NCBI RefSeq assembly: GCF_036227565.1
Contig: NZ_CP109462.1
Coordinates: forward strand, 62,001 to 126,000
Reading direction: 5' to 3'
Length of the DNA stretch: 64,000 nucleotides
Origin: Streptomyces sp. NBC_01454
Lineage (GTDB): Bacteria > Actinomycetota > Actinomycetes > Streptomycetales > Streptomycetaceae
The position numbers were made by a program, and so were the translations under genes. A model generated the notes under the pieces. It had not been told where the DNA came from. It was given only the letters and a program-made list of their open reading frames with translations, and made no database searches. Positions 24,916 to 33,211 of this stretch are shown here, piece after piece. Positions within the stretch are counted from its first letter, which is position 1, and each line of letters opens with the position of its first letter.

Positions 24916-25425
24916 TCACGCGTGGGTGATGATGTTGTAGATGACCCACCCCGCCCATATCAGCGGTGCGATCGCGAGGTACGCCATCGGGCGCCGGAGG
25001 ACCGGCTTTCCTTCCTGGAGGCGGGAGGCGCCCGGCAGGGCCGGCCCCGGTTGCGGCAGAGCGGCGAGTTTGTGGCTGACGACGAGGTTCCAGATCAGCG
25101 TGAACGGAGTGAAGATCACCAGGGAGAGCGGGGACCACCAGCCCAGCCCCAGTGTGTTGGTCGTCAGCTGGCGGACGACGGCGGTGCCGCAGGCCTTGCA
25201 GAACGGGCCGTCGAGCTTGTGGAAGCGCATCACGATCAGCAGCCCCTGATGGGCGCGGACGGTCACGGCGACGGCCGGCTGTGCGCCGCAGTTGCGGCAG
25301 ATCGGGGCACCGGGCTGCCATGCGGTGGCCCCGGGGTGGGCGGGTGCCTGCATTCCGGCCGGGGCACCGTACGACGGGTTCGGCGGGCCGAACGAGCTGG
25401 GCTGCGGTGCGGCTGGAGTGGTCAT
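24916..25425 (-). CDS. Zinc-ribbon membrane protein, 169 aa
   Basis: A proline-rich cytosolic N-terminus (~40 residues), a zinc ribbon formed by C43-x2-C46 and C76-x2-C79, and two membrane segments (about 92-116 and 147-167). This order is common in small Streptomyces membrane proteins of unknown role. The ATG overlaps the preceding stop (ATGA) with GGGAGG upstream, so it is coupled to the proline-rich gene. Confidence 0.78.
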   Translation of the reverse strand: MTTPAAPQPSSFGPPNPSYGAPAGMQAPAHPGATAWQPGAPICRNCGAQPAVAVTVRAHQGLLIVMRFHKLDGPFCKACGTAVVRQLTTNTLGLGWWSPLSLVIFTPFTLIWNLVVSHKLAALPQPGPALPGASRLQEGKPVLRRPMAYLAIAPLIWAGWVIYNIITHA

Positions 25426-25787
25426 CGGGAGGCCTCCCAGAGGCTGGTCGGGGCAGAGAGGGGTGTGGCGGAGAGGGCACTGGTGCGCACCGGGGAACGG
25501 AAGGGACTGCGGAGCCAGCTGCCGTTTTCCTTCACGGGCCGGGCCGGGGCCCTCGCGGCGACTGGCTCGTTCGCCGGCTCGGTGAAGGGGGTGGAGCTCG
25601 GTCTCGGAGAGGGCGCCAAGATGCGGGGCTGCGGCGAAACGGCGTGAGAGAAGCGCGGCTTCAGCGCATCCGGTGGTGTGAGGGGAGCCGGACGGTGCGG
25701 CCGTGCAGGACGGACGCGGGTGCCGCCGGTGCTGTTCCGGTAGCGCGGCGGTACGGCAGGACGCCGGGGCTGCGAGATGGTCGTCAT
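25422..25787 (-). CDS. Proline/arginine-rich protein, 121 aa
   Basis: Low-complexity, Pro-, Arg- and Ser-rich sequence with no hydrophobic segment, beginning MTTISQPRRPAVPPRYR. Despite its odd composition it is supported by position: its ATG overlaps the upstream stop (ATGA at 25784-25787) and its stop overlaps the downstream ATG, a chain of coupled genes. Probably disordered; function unknown. Confidence 0.55.
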   Translation of the reverse strand: MTTISQPRRPAVPPRYRNSTGGTRVRPARPHRPAPLTPPDALKPRFSHAVSPQPRILAPSPRPSSTPFTEPANEPVAARAPARPVKENGSWLRSPFRSPVRTSALSATPLSAPTSLWEASR

Positions 25788-26506
25788 GCGCGGTCCTGGG
25801 TGAGTCGTCGCAGCAGAGCGGCGAGGGCGGCCTGGTCGTTGGGGGTGATCCGGATCAGGGCGTGGGCGACGGCGAAACCAGGTCCGCCGGGGCGAGTGTC
25901 GCGGTCGGAGTGGATCCAGGCGGCGACGGCGTTGGCGAGGTCGTGACGAATCTGCGCTTGGGGGCCGCCCAGCCGGTGAATCGCGACGGCGGCCTCGGTG
26001 TACAGAGCAGCCCCGGCGGCGTGGTCCTGGGCCATCAGGGCGAAGTGCGCCTGCAGTTCGACCCCCATCGCCGCGTAGGGGTGGTCGCGGCCGTGCTGAG
26101 CGGCGAGGTGCTGGGTGGCGCGGTGAGCGGCCAGCTGAGCGGCGCGCCACTGTCCAGCGCGTTGGGCTGCTCGCACGCTGGCCAGGAGCCGGGTGCCGTC
26201 CGGAATGCCCTGACCCCATATCGGGTCGGGGGCCGATTCGGCGACCGCTGGCATCCGGCCGGGGTGGATGGCTCCGTCGGCGAGGATCTGGTGCTGCTCG
26301 ACGCGGCCGTCGGCGTGTCCGATGCTGAGCCGGATCGGCCGGCGCTGCTGACCGGCCGCAGCACGCAGAGGGGCGCACACGCGCTCGATGAGGACCTCGG
26401 GCGGTTCGGGCCCTTCCCGCAGGATGCCCTGGGCATGGATACTGCCGTTCGGGAGGATGATGATCGTCTCGTGGATGTCGGCGGTGAGTGACTGATCCAG
26501 GGGCAC
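25784..26506 (-). CDS. Hypothetical protein, 240 aa
   Basis: GTG start with GAGGGAGA upstream. The N-terminal half is beta-like (ETIIILPNGSIHAQGIL, PIRLSIGHADGRVEQHQIL); the C-terminal half consists of helices resembling a degenerate TPR region (RAAQRAGQWRAAQLAAHRAT to AAGAALYTEAAVAIHRLGG). Cytosolic. First gene of a three-gene coupled set with the Pro-rich and zinc-ribbon proteins. Confidence 0.72.
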   Translation of the reverse strand: MPLDQSLTADIHETIIILPNGSIHAQGILREGPEPPEVLIERVCAPLRAAAGQQRRPIRLSIGHADGRVEQHQILADGAIHPGRMPAVAESAPDPIWGQGIPDGTRLLASVRAAQRAGQWRAAQLAAHRATQHLAAQHGRDHPYAAMGVELQAHFALMAQDHAAGAALYTEAAVAIHRLGGPQAQIRHDLANAVAAWIHSDRDTRPGGPGFAVAHALIRITPNDQAALAALLRRLTQDRA

Positions 26507-26547
26507 CGCGGTCTCCCTCGGTCGTGGTGGGGTGGGCGGGCTCGAAG

Positions 26548-27546
26548 TCAGCGGGAATCGACCATCGCGTAGCGGTAGTCGAGGATCTCCGGCTTGCCCT
26601 GGAGGGGGAGGTGGACGACGGCCTCACCCTGGAAGCTGTCGGCGACGACGGCGCGCGGCGTCCGGTTGTAGACGGACTCGGTCTTGCCGGGGGTGATCTG
26701 GAGGCCCGAGTTCTTGACGAGGCTCTCTTCCTTGTGGGCCAGCGGTGCGATCACCAGGACGCCGGCGCCGGTGCGCAGCGTGTAGACCTTCTCGTGGAGG
26801 GGTGTGGCCGGGAAGAAGTTCACCGTGGCCTGGGACCCGAGGCTGTCGCCGCGTTCCTTGTAGGTCGTCAGGATGCTCTTCTCGTTGTCGTTGCGGGACA
26901 GCTTGCTGCCGTCCTTTGTGCCTCCGGTGGTGAAGAGGTCTTCGACGGCGTCGGTGACGTTGGCGGGTGCCAGCAGGCCGACCGTGGTGTTCGCGTCAGC
27001 GGGCTCGGCCAGGCCGTTCTTGGCCGCCGGGGCCGGGAGGGCCTGCTGAGGGAAGAGGGAGATGACCTTCTTCCAGGTGTCGGCGGTGTCGGCGGACTTC
27101 TCGAAGACCATGACGGTGTGGTTCTTGCCGGTGGTCGATGCCTCGGCCGCGAACCAGTTGCCCGCGGCCGGGATGTAGAAGGTGCGCTGGGTGAAGGTGA
27201 AGGGCTCGCCGGCCTGCTTCTTGTCCTTGGCGCTGAGAGTGCCGAACTGCTCGTAGTCGGCCTTGCTGCGCGCATACAGCTGGCCGGCCTCGACGGTGGC
27301 CAGGAGGGCCGCGTCCCGGGACTTGTTCGCCTTGTTGTTGACCTCCTGGTAGTGGTCGAGGATCTTGTCGGCCTCGGCGCGGGTCACCACGCCGCGAGGT
27401 GGCGCGCTGGTGGGTGGTGCGCTGGTCGGGCTGTCGTGTGCGGGCGTGCCGCCGCGGGCGCAGCCGCTCAGCAGCGCGGCCGTGACGACGGCCAGAAGGG
27501 ACAGCGCGTGCAGAGGCCGGCGGTGCGGCAGGGATGTGCTGATCAT
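26548..27546 (-). CDS. Lipoprotein, 332 aa
   Basis: Signal peptide with lipobox LLSGC (Cys29), followed by a Thr/Ser/Pro-rich linker and a ~270-residue soluble domain. It would be anchored to the outer face of the membrane. The domain resembles uncharacterised Streptomyces lipoproteins but no enzymatic motif is seen. GAAGGA precedes the ATG. Lies between the coupled set and trpA on the same strand. Confidence 0.8.
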   Translation of the reverse strand: MISTSLPHRRPLHALSLLAVVTAALLSGCARGGTPAHDSPTSAPPTSAPPRGVVTRAEADKILDHYQEVNNKANKSRDAALLATVEAGQLYARSKADYEQFGTLSAKDKKQAGEPFTFTQRTFYIPAAGNWFAAEASTTGKNHTVMVFEKSADTADTWKKVISLFPQQALPAPAAKNGLAEPADANTTVGLLAPANVTDAVEDLFTTGGTKDGSKLSRNDNEKSILTTYKERGDSLGSQATVNFFPATPLHEKVYTLRTGAGVLVIAPLAHKEESLVKNSGLQITPGKTESVYNRTPRAVVADSFQGEAVVHLPLQGKPEILDYRYAMVDSR

Positions 27547-27577
27547 GTTCGGTTCCTTCGGGAAGGACGGGAGAGGG

Positions 27578-28408
27578 CTACGCGGCCGCGCTCAGTCGGC
27601 GAACGCCGAGGGCCAGGTCGCGGGCGAGGGCGAGGGCGGCGCGGACGCCGCCGGGCCCGGGGACGTTCTGGATCTGGCGGATCAGGGCAGAGCCGACGAT
27701 GACGCCATCGGCGTACTGAGCGGCCTGGTGGGCTTGTTCGGCGCTCGACACCCCGATGCCCACGCTGACCGGAAGTGAGGTGAGGGCGCGCAGCCGGGTG
27801 ACGAAGCCGGGAAGACCTGCTGCGAGGGGACCGGTGTGGCCGGTGACCCCGGCGACGGCCGGGGCGTAGATCATGCCGCCCGCGGTGGCGCAGATCCGGG
27901 CGAGGCGCGCGTCGTCCGCGGTGGGTGCGACGACGGGCACTGTGTGCAGGCCGTGTTGCTGTGCGGCAGCGAGCCACGGACCCGCCTCTTCCAGTGGCAG
28001 GTCGGGGATGATCGCGCCGGCCGCGCCGGCGTCGGCTATTTCCGCCGCAAATCGGTCGGCGCCCCGGCGGGCGACGGGCTGCCAGTACGTCATCACGAGC
28101 ACCGACGCGCGGGAGGTTGTCCGGACGGCGCGCACGGCGGTGAGCAGGTGCCGCATGCGGAATCCGGCGTCCAGGGCCTGGCGGGTGGCTTGTTGGATGG
28201 TCGGGCCGTCGAGTATCGGATCGCTGAACGGCAGGCCCACTTCGATGACGTCAGCGTGCTCGGCCAGGGCCCGCAGATTGAGGATGCTCTGCTCGACGGT
28301 GGGGAAACCGACGGGGTAGTACGCCGCGAGCGCGGCGCGCTGCGCGGCGCGGGCAGTGCGGAAGGCCCGGTCGAGCTCAAGCGCGGCGGGGCCTGGCGTG
28401 AGAGTCAT
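27578..28408 (-). CDS. trpA: Tryptophan synthase alpha chain-like protein (orphan)
   Basis: A 276-aa TIM-barrel protein. The catalytic pair is kept: Glu56 in VIEVGLPFSDP and Asp67 in DPILDGP, with later family segments PVVAPT, GVTG and VGIGVSS. TrpA cleaves indole-3-glycerol phosphate to indole and glyceraldehyde 3-phosphate, normally inside a complex with TrpB. No trpB, trpC or other trp gene is in the window, so this is probably a second copy that may supply free indole, or act on a related substrate, for the adjoining biosynthetic genes. ATG at 28408 was chosen because it gives standard family length. Confidence 0.9.
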   Translation of the reverse strand: MTLTPGPAALELDRAFRTARAAQRAALAAYYPVGFPTVEQSILNLRALAEHADVIEVGLPFSDPILDGPTIQQATRQALDAGFRMRHLLTAVRAVRTTSRASVLVMTYWQPVARRGADRFAAEIADAGAAGAIIPDLPLEEAGPWLAAAQQHGLHTVPVVAPTADDARLARICATAGGMIYAPAVAGVTGHTGPLAAGLPGFVTRLRALTSLPVSVGIGVSSAEQAHQAAQYADGVIVGSALIRQIQNVPGPGGVRAALALARDLALGVRRLSAAA

Positions 28409-28559
28409 GGCAGTGTCCGTTGGTGTGGGGTTGTGCGGCGGGCGATGAGCGGCGTGGGGCGGCTGCGTGGCCGGGCGGGGTTTGCGCCTGACCACGGTTG
28501 AGCGACGTACGGCAGGTGCCTCGGTGGGCGCGGTGCCGCTCGCGAGGTTGTCGCCGCGG

Positions 28560-28898
28560 TCAGTTGGCGAAGCCCCAGAAGTAGGCGCCGTACATCCAGC
28601 CGGTTCGGCCGGCGTTGGCGCCGCTGGTGACCGTGACTCGGTACCACTGGAACTGAGACTTGCCGTCCCACCAGAGGCAGTTGGAGGTGACGCGGGTGTC
28701 CTTGCTCAGGACCCCGAGGGCCGCCGAGCTGGTGGAGTGGTTCGACCGGAGCTTCACCGCGGTCGTGGCCTTGCCCTTCTGCGTCCAGGAGTTGCACGAG
28801 GCCGCGGCGGCTTCCGGCGCGGTGGTCACTACTCCTCCCAGGGCCGCAGCTGCGATGACCGCTGTCGCGACGGCGCTGCGGATCTTGGTCTTCGTCAT
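28560..28898 (-). CDS. Secreted SH3-like protein 1
   Basis: A 112-aa protein with a signal peptide (MTKTKIRSAVATAV to about Ala33) and a ~75-residue mature domain with SH3b-like strands (VKLRSNHSTSSAALGVLSKD, WYRVTV, GWMYGAYFW). Two cysteines (CNSW, NCLW) may form a disulfide. Bacterial SH3 domains usually bind cell wall or peptides. One of five such small secreted proteins between here and 40.5 kb. Confidence 0.78.
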   Translation of the reverse strand: MTKTKIRSAVATAVIAAAALGGVVTTAPEAAAASCNSWTQKGKATTAVKLRSNHSTSSAALGVLSKDTRVTSNCLWWDGKSQFQWYRVTVTSGANAGRTGWMYGAYFWGFAN

Positions 28899-29023
28899 CG
28901 GATGCGCTCCTTGCGTTCGGTACGTGGTGACCTGCGGAGACGGCGTCTGCAGGCGGTCTGCGGCCGCGGACGGCGCACCCCCGCCATCGGTGGCATGGGG
29001 CCTGTTGCTGGGGTGTCTGCTGG

Positions 29024-29551
29024 TCAGCCGCGGGTGATGACGATCTCGACGCGCCGGTTCTTGACCCGGCCGCTTTCGGTGTCGTTGTCGGCGATCGGGT
29101 TCTTCTCGCCGTACCCGGTGGCTGCGAAGCGGGTCTTCGCCAGGCGCGGGTCCTTCTCCAGGACCTCAAGGACCGCCTCCGCGCGGTCGCGGGACAGGGT
29201 CAGCCCATGTTCCGCACTTCCGAGGTCGTCGGTGTAACCGTTGACCTTGACCGGCTGAGTGGTCCCGGACCGGGCGATCTTCGCGGCGATGTCGTCGAGC
29301 CGGCTCTGGGCCTGGGCGGATAGCTCGGCGCTGTCCTTGGCGAAGAGGACCTTGGACTGCAGTCCGTAAGTGACCTGCTTGTCCTGGTCCACGGTCCGTT
29401 CGGTGCCGTCCAGGCTCTCGACCCGCGAGACGATGTCGTAGTGACGGGCCGGAATGTCCGCGGTGTTCTTCCGCTCGTCCGCGTGTGCGTACGGGGCGGC
29501 CAGAAGGACGGCCGGCAGTGCTGCCAGCGCAGCGGTACGGAAGCGCACCAC
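29024..29551 (-). CDS. OmpA-like secreted protein
   Basis: A 175-aa protein: signal peptide (ends near Ala24, YAHADE) and a C-terminal OmpA-like peptidoglycan-binding domain with VLFAKDSAEL, VNGYTDDLGS, LSRDRAEAV and NRRVEIVI. The domain binds meso- or LL-diaminopimelate in the wall. The start lies 3 nt from the stop of the upstream lipoprotein gene, so the two form one operon. Confidence 0.88.
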   Translation of the reverse strand: MVRFRTAALAALPAVLLAAPYAHADERKNTADIPARHYDIVSRVESLDGTERTVDQDKQVTYGLQSKVLFAKDSAELSAQAQSRLDDIAAKIARSGTTQPVKVNGYTDDLGSAEHGLTLSRDRAEAVLEVLEKDPRLAKTRFAATGYGEKNPIADNDTESGRVKNRRVEIVITRG

Positions 29552-29554
29552 CGT

Positions 29555-30130
29555 TCAGCCCTCCTGGACGGGCACGGTGACCACGCTCAGGTTGCCGAGC
29601 GCGAGGTCGACCTCCTTCACGTCGTTGGGCGGCGCCTCGAACTGTGCGTACAGCTGCTTCGTCGCCCCCTTCTCGATGGAGCCGGTGTGCTCGCTGCACA
29701 GGCATCGGCCGTTGGTGTCCAGCAGAGCCATGTAGCGCTTCTTGTTCTTCCGGTCGACGATCGAAGAGCCGGCCAGGGTGTAGACGTTGGGGCCCTCGTC
29801 ACGCCATTCGACCGTGAGGTAGTCCTTGCTGCGGTGGTTGGTGACTTCGAACTTCGCCATCACCATGCCGTCCTTGCGCTGGACGCTGTGGATCGTTCCG
29901 TCGATGCCTTCGTCCCCCTTGAGCTGGGCGACGCTCACGCCGTCGGCGCTCTGCTGGGTGGCGCTCGCAGGGGGCGCGCCCGGCGTTCCGTCGGTGCCCG
30001 GGGTGGCGTCGGCGGGGCTCGCCTGGGCGGCCCGGGAGGTGCTGTCGTCGCTGTTGGAACAGGCGGACACGGCGACGAGCGCGGATCCGGCGATGAACGT
30101 GGCGACAAGGGTGTGCAGGGTTCTGTTCAC
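29555..30130 (-). CDS. Lipoprotein, 191 aa
   Basis: Signal peptide with lipobox VSAC (Cys24), a Thr/Ala/Pro linker, then a ~130-residue beta-rich domain (MVMAKFEVTNHRSKDYLTVE) of the type seen in small Streptomyces lipoproteins. GTG at 30130 was chosen for its GAGAGG ribosome site and good signal peptide. Probably acts with the OmpA-like protein encoded 3 nt downstream. Confidence 0.8.
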   Translation of the reverse strand: MNRTLHTLVATFIAGSALVAVSACSNSDDSTSRAAQASPADATPGTDGTPGAPPASATQQSADGVSVAQLKGDEGIDGTIHSVQRKDGMVMAKFEVTNHRSKDYLTVEWRDEGPNVYTLAGSSIVDRKNKKRYMALLDTNGRCLCSEHTGSIEKGATKQLYAQFEAPPNDVKEVDLALGNLSVVTVPVQEG

Positions 30131-30207
30131 CAGGTACCTCTCAAGGTGGTGTTCGGGCAAGGTCAGGTCCGGTGCCGGCCCCCGGCACCGGACCTGCCAG
30201 TGATCGC

Positions 30208-30759
30208 TCAGGACACGGCGGAGGTCCCGGTCAGGCCCCAGGCCTTGGATCCCTTGCCGTCGTCGGCGATGTCGACGTAGGCGGTGGCGTCGGCGGTCCA
30301 GTTCTTCGACTTGGTCTTCACGTAGGCCTCGCCGTAGCCGCTCGCGCCGGTCGCGAAGGTCTTCGACCCGCTGTTGGAGTCGTTGATCTCACCGCTGACC
30401 GAACGCTCTTCGCAGATGCCGTAGTTGCAGTTCTCGACCTTGGTCGAACCGTGTTCGGCGCGCATCAGGATGGAGAAGTCGTTGAAGCGCTTGCCGCCTA
30501 TGTAGAAGGAGTTGCCTTCCCAGGAGGCCTTGTTCACCCATGCCTTGTAGTGGCGGTAGCCGCCGCTGGAGCCGGTGTACTTGATGCAGATGTTGAGGCT
30601 GACCTTCACGTCGGGCTTGCCCGGGAGGTCGAAGTTCTTGCTGCTGGTCTTGCAGTGGGTGGTGGCGGCAGCCTGGGCCGGCGCGGCCAGGGTCACGGAG
30701 CCGCCGATGGCGACTGCTGCAGCGATCGCGGAGGCGGCGACGGTGCGGGGGATGCGCAT
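30208..30759 (-). CDS. Secreted protein, 183 aa, paralogue of 39020-39553
   Basis: Signal peptide ending near AQAA, then a Cys-containing beta-rich domain (HCKTSSKNFDLPG, VSLNICIKYTGSSGGY). The other copy shares HCKTSS, the GGY-x-x-Y segment and a closing Asp/Gly-rich strand (DIADDGKGSKAW versus DWNNDGKGYRN). No known domain. The two copies bracket the ATP-grasp cluster. Confidence 0.78.
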   Translation of the reverse strand: MRIPRTVAASAIAAAVAIGGSVTLAAPAQAAATTHCKTSSKNFDLPGKPDVKVSLNICIKYTGSSGGYRHYKAWVNKASWEGNSFYIGGKRFNDFSILMRAEHGSTKVENCNYGICEERSVSGEINDSNSGSKTFATGASGYGEAYVKTKSKNWTADATAYVDIADDGKGSKAWGLTGTSAVS

Positions 30760-30869
30760 GAGGTCGATCTCTCTCGCTCGGTGGTGGGGGGAAGGGCCGG
30801 ACGCGGGCGCGGGACGCGCCGGCGGTGCGGCTGTCGCCGCGCCCGCGTCCGCCGGTGAGCAGCTGAGGG

Positions 30870-31235
30870 CTACTTCGGGATGGGCGGCGTCGGTGCCGGG
30901 TTCGTGCCGTACGGGTTGGCGCAGCCGTAGGGCACGTAGCCGCGGATCTTGGCGCCGTCGCTCTTGCGGGTGACGGTGCCGCGCGTGTACCAGGCCTTTT
31001 CGGACTTCTTGTACGCGAACTGGTCGTAGACGATCTTGTCGCCGCGGTAGGCGACTCCGTTGGCGGTGGAGTTCTTCGCCGGGTTCTGGCGGACCTTCGC
31101 CGCCGAGCAGGAGATCTTTCCGGTGCTGGAGTCCGCGGCCTGCGCTGCGGGGGCGATGGCCACGCTCGCGCCGAGCAGTGCGGCACCGACGGCGCCGGCC
31201 GCCGCGAGGCGTCCGATGTGCTTGAGGGGGGTCAT
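30870..31235 (-). CDS. Secreted SH3-like protein 2
   Basis: 121 aa from the ATG at 31235 (GAAGGAAAGG upstream). The signal peptide ends near AQAA, then SCSAAKVRQNPAKNSTANGV and GYVPYGCANPYG, an SH3b-type core with two cysteines. A proline-rich tail (NPAPTPPIPK) follows. Confidence 0.78.
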   Translation of the reverse strand: MTPLKHIGRLAAAGAVGAALLGASVAIAPAAQAADSSTGKISCSAAKVRQNPAKNSTANGVAYRGDKIVYDQFAYKKSEKAWYTRGTVTRKSDGAKIRGYVPYGCANPYGTNPAPTPPIPK

Positions 31236-31562
31236 GTCGACCTTTCCTTCGGTGTGGGTGGACGGGAAGTCGTGTGAGGGGCCGGCGGGCCCCGCGGGTG
31301 GGGCATTGCTTTCAAGGCGCCTCCGTCGGGGCGGGGTTCGGACGTGGTGGGCTAAGCGGTCCCGGGGGCGGGGGTCGCCGTCCGGCCGTGTTGTGGCGGC
31401 TGGGTGGAGGCCCTGGCGACGAGGGGCGGGGGCGTGCGGGCGAACGGCGCCGTCCTGGCGGCGGCCGGTGCATGTGTCGGTCCGGGAGCCGATGAGGTTG
31501 TGCTGGAGGGGAGTTGGCGGGTTCAGCAGCATGGGCGGGCCTCCGTGGCCGGTCGGGGCTGG
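31236..31562. other. Intergenic, one hairpin
   Basis: About 330 bases between the decarboxylase stop and the start of the SH3-like gene. A 6-bp GC hairpin (31278-31283 with 31288-31293) is the only structure seen; no coding frame is convincing. Confidence 0.5.
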
Positions 31563-32765
31563 TCAGGGTGTGCGCAGGTCGCGGCAGAGCTCGTCGATGG
31601 CCGAGCGTGTGACGTGGCCGACGGTGATCAAGTGGGCGGTGGGCCCTTCGCACGCGAGGTGCCATTTGCGGACGATCCAGTCGGCGGGGCGGTCGAAGCA
31701 GACGGTGAGCGAGTCGGTGGTCCGCGTGGGGTGGACGCCGGCCTGGGTGAGCTGGTCGACGCCGTACTGGGCGGTTTCCAGGCAGCGCAGGATGTGGGCC
31801 CGCAGCCCCGTGTGGCCCAGGCGGCGCAGCGCGGACCAGAGCAGGAGGGCGGCCAGTCCGCTGCGCGAGCAGCCCAGGGTCCGGGCGGAGGCCATCGTGT
31901 ATTCGCTGGCGATGACCGGCTCGTCGACGAGGTCCTTGCGGGCGAGTACGACTCCGCAGGGCACGGGAGCGCCGATGATCTTGTGTCCGCTGATGGAGAT
32001 CGAGTCGGCGCCGTGCGCGAAGTTCCAGCGCGGATTGGAGGGTGCGTGGGCCGCGATCGGTCCGCCGGAGGCGGCGTCGGCGTGAACGTGGACGTCTCCG
32101 GCGACCGCGGCCGCCCTGCGGAGTTCGGTGACGTCGTCGTAGGCGCCGCGCATCGTGGTGCCGATGGTGGCGACGACGATGGCGCCCGGTCCGCGGCCCG
32201 CGTGCGGGCGCACGCGGCGGTGGAAGAAGGCGGCGACTTTCAGGGATTCGGGGTCCAGGGTGCCGTCGTCGTTGCTGGGCAGGGTCACCAGGTGCAGACC
32301 GAGGAGGTCGGCGGCCCTGGCGACGCTGTAGTGCGCCTGGTCGGAGGCGTAGATGTCGGCGTTGGGAAGGTGCCGGCGCGCGGTGGCCAGGCCGAAGAGG
32401 ATGCCTTCGGTGCCGCCGGTGGTGACGTAGCCGTAGACGTCGTCGGCGTGTGCGCCGGCGGTCTGTGCGAGGAAGCGCACCACTGCTTGTTCGTAGGACT
32501 TCGTGTGGACGCCGGATGCGTCACTGCTGGTGGGGTCGCCGACGTTGTTCGTCAGGATGGACAGGGCGGGTCCGAGGTCGCTGAAGTCGAAGGCCAGGTT
32601 CCCGGGAAAGCCGAGGACGCGCGGGGCTTCGGCGCGCAGGGCGGAGGCGAGGTCCAGCAGCCGGGCGGTGTCCGCGGCGGGGTCTGCGGGGAGCGCACCG
32701 ATGTGCAGTTCGGGCAGGTCCGGCACGAGGTCCGGGGCCGGGCGGGTCATCACGGTGTCGGTCAC
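31563..32765 (-). CDS. PLP-dependent decarboxylase, histidine decarboxylase-like
   Basis: A 400-aa group II decarboxylase. Lys262 in SISISGHK (255-262) should hold the PLP aldimine; Asp230 in HVHADAAS should contact the pyridine nitrogen; YGYVTTGGTEGILFGL (111-126) is the phosphate-binding region typical of pyridoxal histidine decarboxylases. The substrate amino acid is not certain. The GTG start overlaps the upstream stop (GTGA), coupling it to the 149-aa and ATP-grasp genes. Likely provides an amine building block for the adjoining ligases. Confidence 0.85.
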   Translation of the reverse strand: MTDTVMTRPAPDLVPDLPELHIGALPADPAADTARLLDLASALRAEAPRVLGFPGNLAFDFSDLGPALSILTNNVGDPTSSDASGVHTKSYEQAVVRFLAQTAGAHADDVYGYVTTGGTEGILFGLATARRHLPNADIYASDQAHYSVARAADLLGLHLVTLPSNDDGTLDPESLKVAAFFHRRVRPHAGRGPGAIVVATIGTTMRGAYDDVTELRRAAAVAGDVHVHADAASGGPIAAHAPSNPRWNFAHGADSISISGHKIIGAPVPCGVVLARKDLVDEPVIASEYTMASARTLGCSRSGLAALLLWSALRRLGHTGLRAHILRCLETAQYGVDQLTQAGVHPTRTTDSLTVCFDRPADWIVRKWHLACEGPTAHLITVGHVTRSAIDELCRDLRTP

Positions 32766-33211
32766 AGCTGGCCTCCGGTGCACAGGAGCGGGGTGCCGGA
32801 CTCGGTGTGCCGGGCCGGGCGGGGGTGGGACGCGCGGGCGCCGGGGCGCTGGGCCCAGGGGCCGAGGATGGTGCTCGCCGGCAGGGCCACCAGGCGGAGG
32901 TGGTCGGCGAGCGAGGCCTGGTACTGCGCGAGTTCGGCAGTGGCCACGGGCGGGTGGGGTGCCCGCTCGGCGGCCTCGGTCAGTGCGGTGAGGACTTCGT
33001 CGTCGATGTCCTGGAACCCGCACCAGCGCACGGCCAGCAGTTCGTGGCCTTCACCGGTGCGCTCGGGCAGCGGCTGGCCCTGCGGCGGACGGCTCCAGAC
33101 CGGCATCGGATCAACGACCACCAGAGCGAACAGCTGGCCAAGGCCGTAGTAGGCGACCTGGACCGGTGAGGCGGGCGGGGCCGGAGCGTGTGCCCGGGGC
33201 GGCGGTGTCAT
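32762..33211 (-). CDS. Hypothetical protein, 149 aa, in biosynthetic operon
   Basis: ATG at 33211 overlaps the ATP-grasp stop (ATGA) and its own stop overlaps the decarboxylase GTG, so it is firmly part of the operon. Pro-rich ends flank a ~100-residue core (YYGLGQLFALVVVDPMPVW, HELLAVRWCGFQDIDDEVL). No family recognised; it may be a small partner of one of the enzymes. Confidence 0.68.
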   Translation of the reverse strand: MTPPPRAHAPAPPASPVQVAYYGLGQLFALVVVDPMPVWSRPPQGQPLPERTGEGHELLAVRWCGFQDIDDEVLTALTEAAERAPHPPVATAELAQYQASLADHLRLVALPASTILGPWAQRPGARASHPRPARHTESGTPLLCTGGQL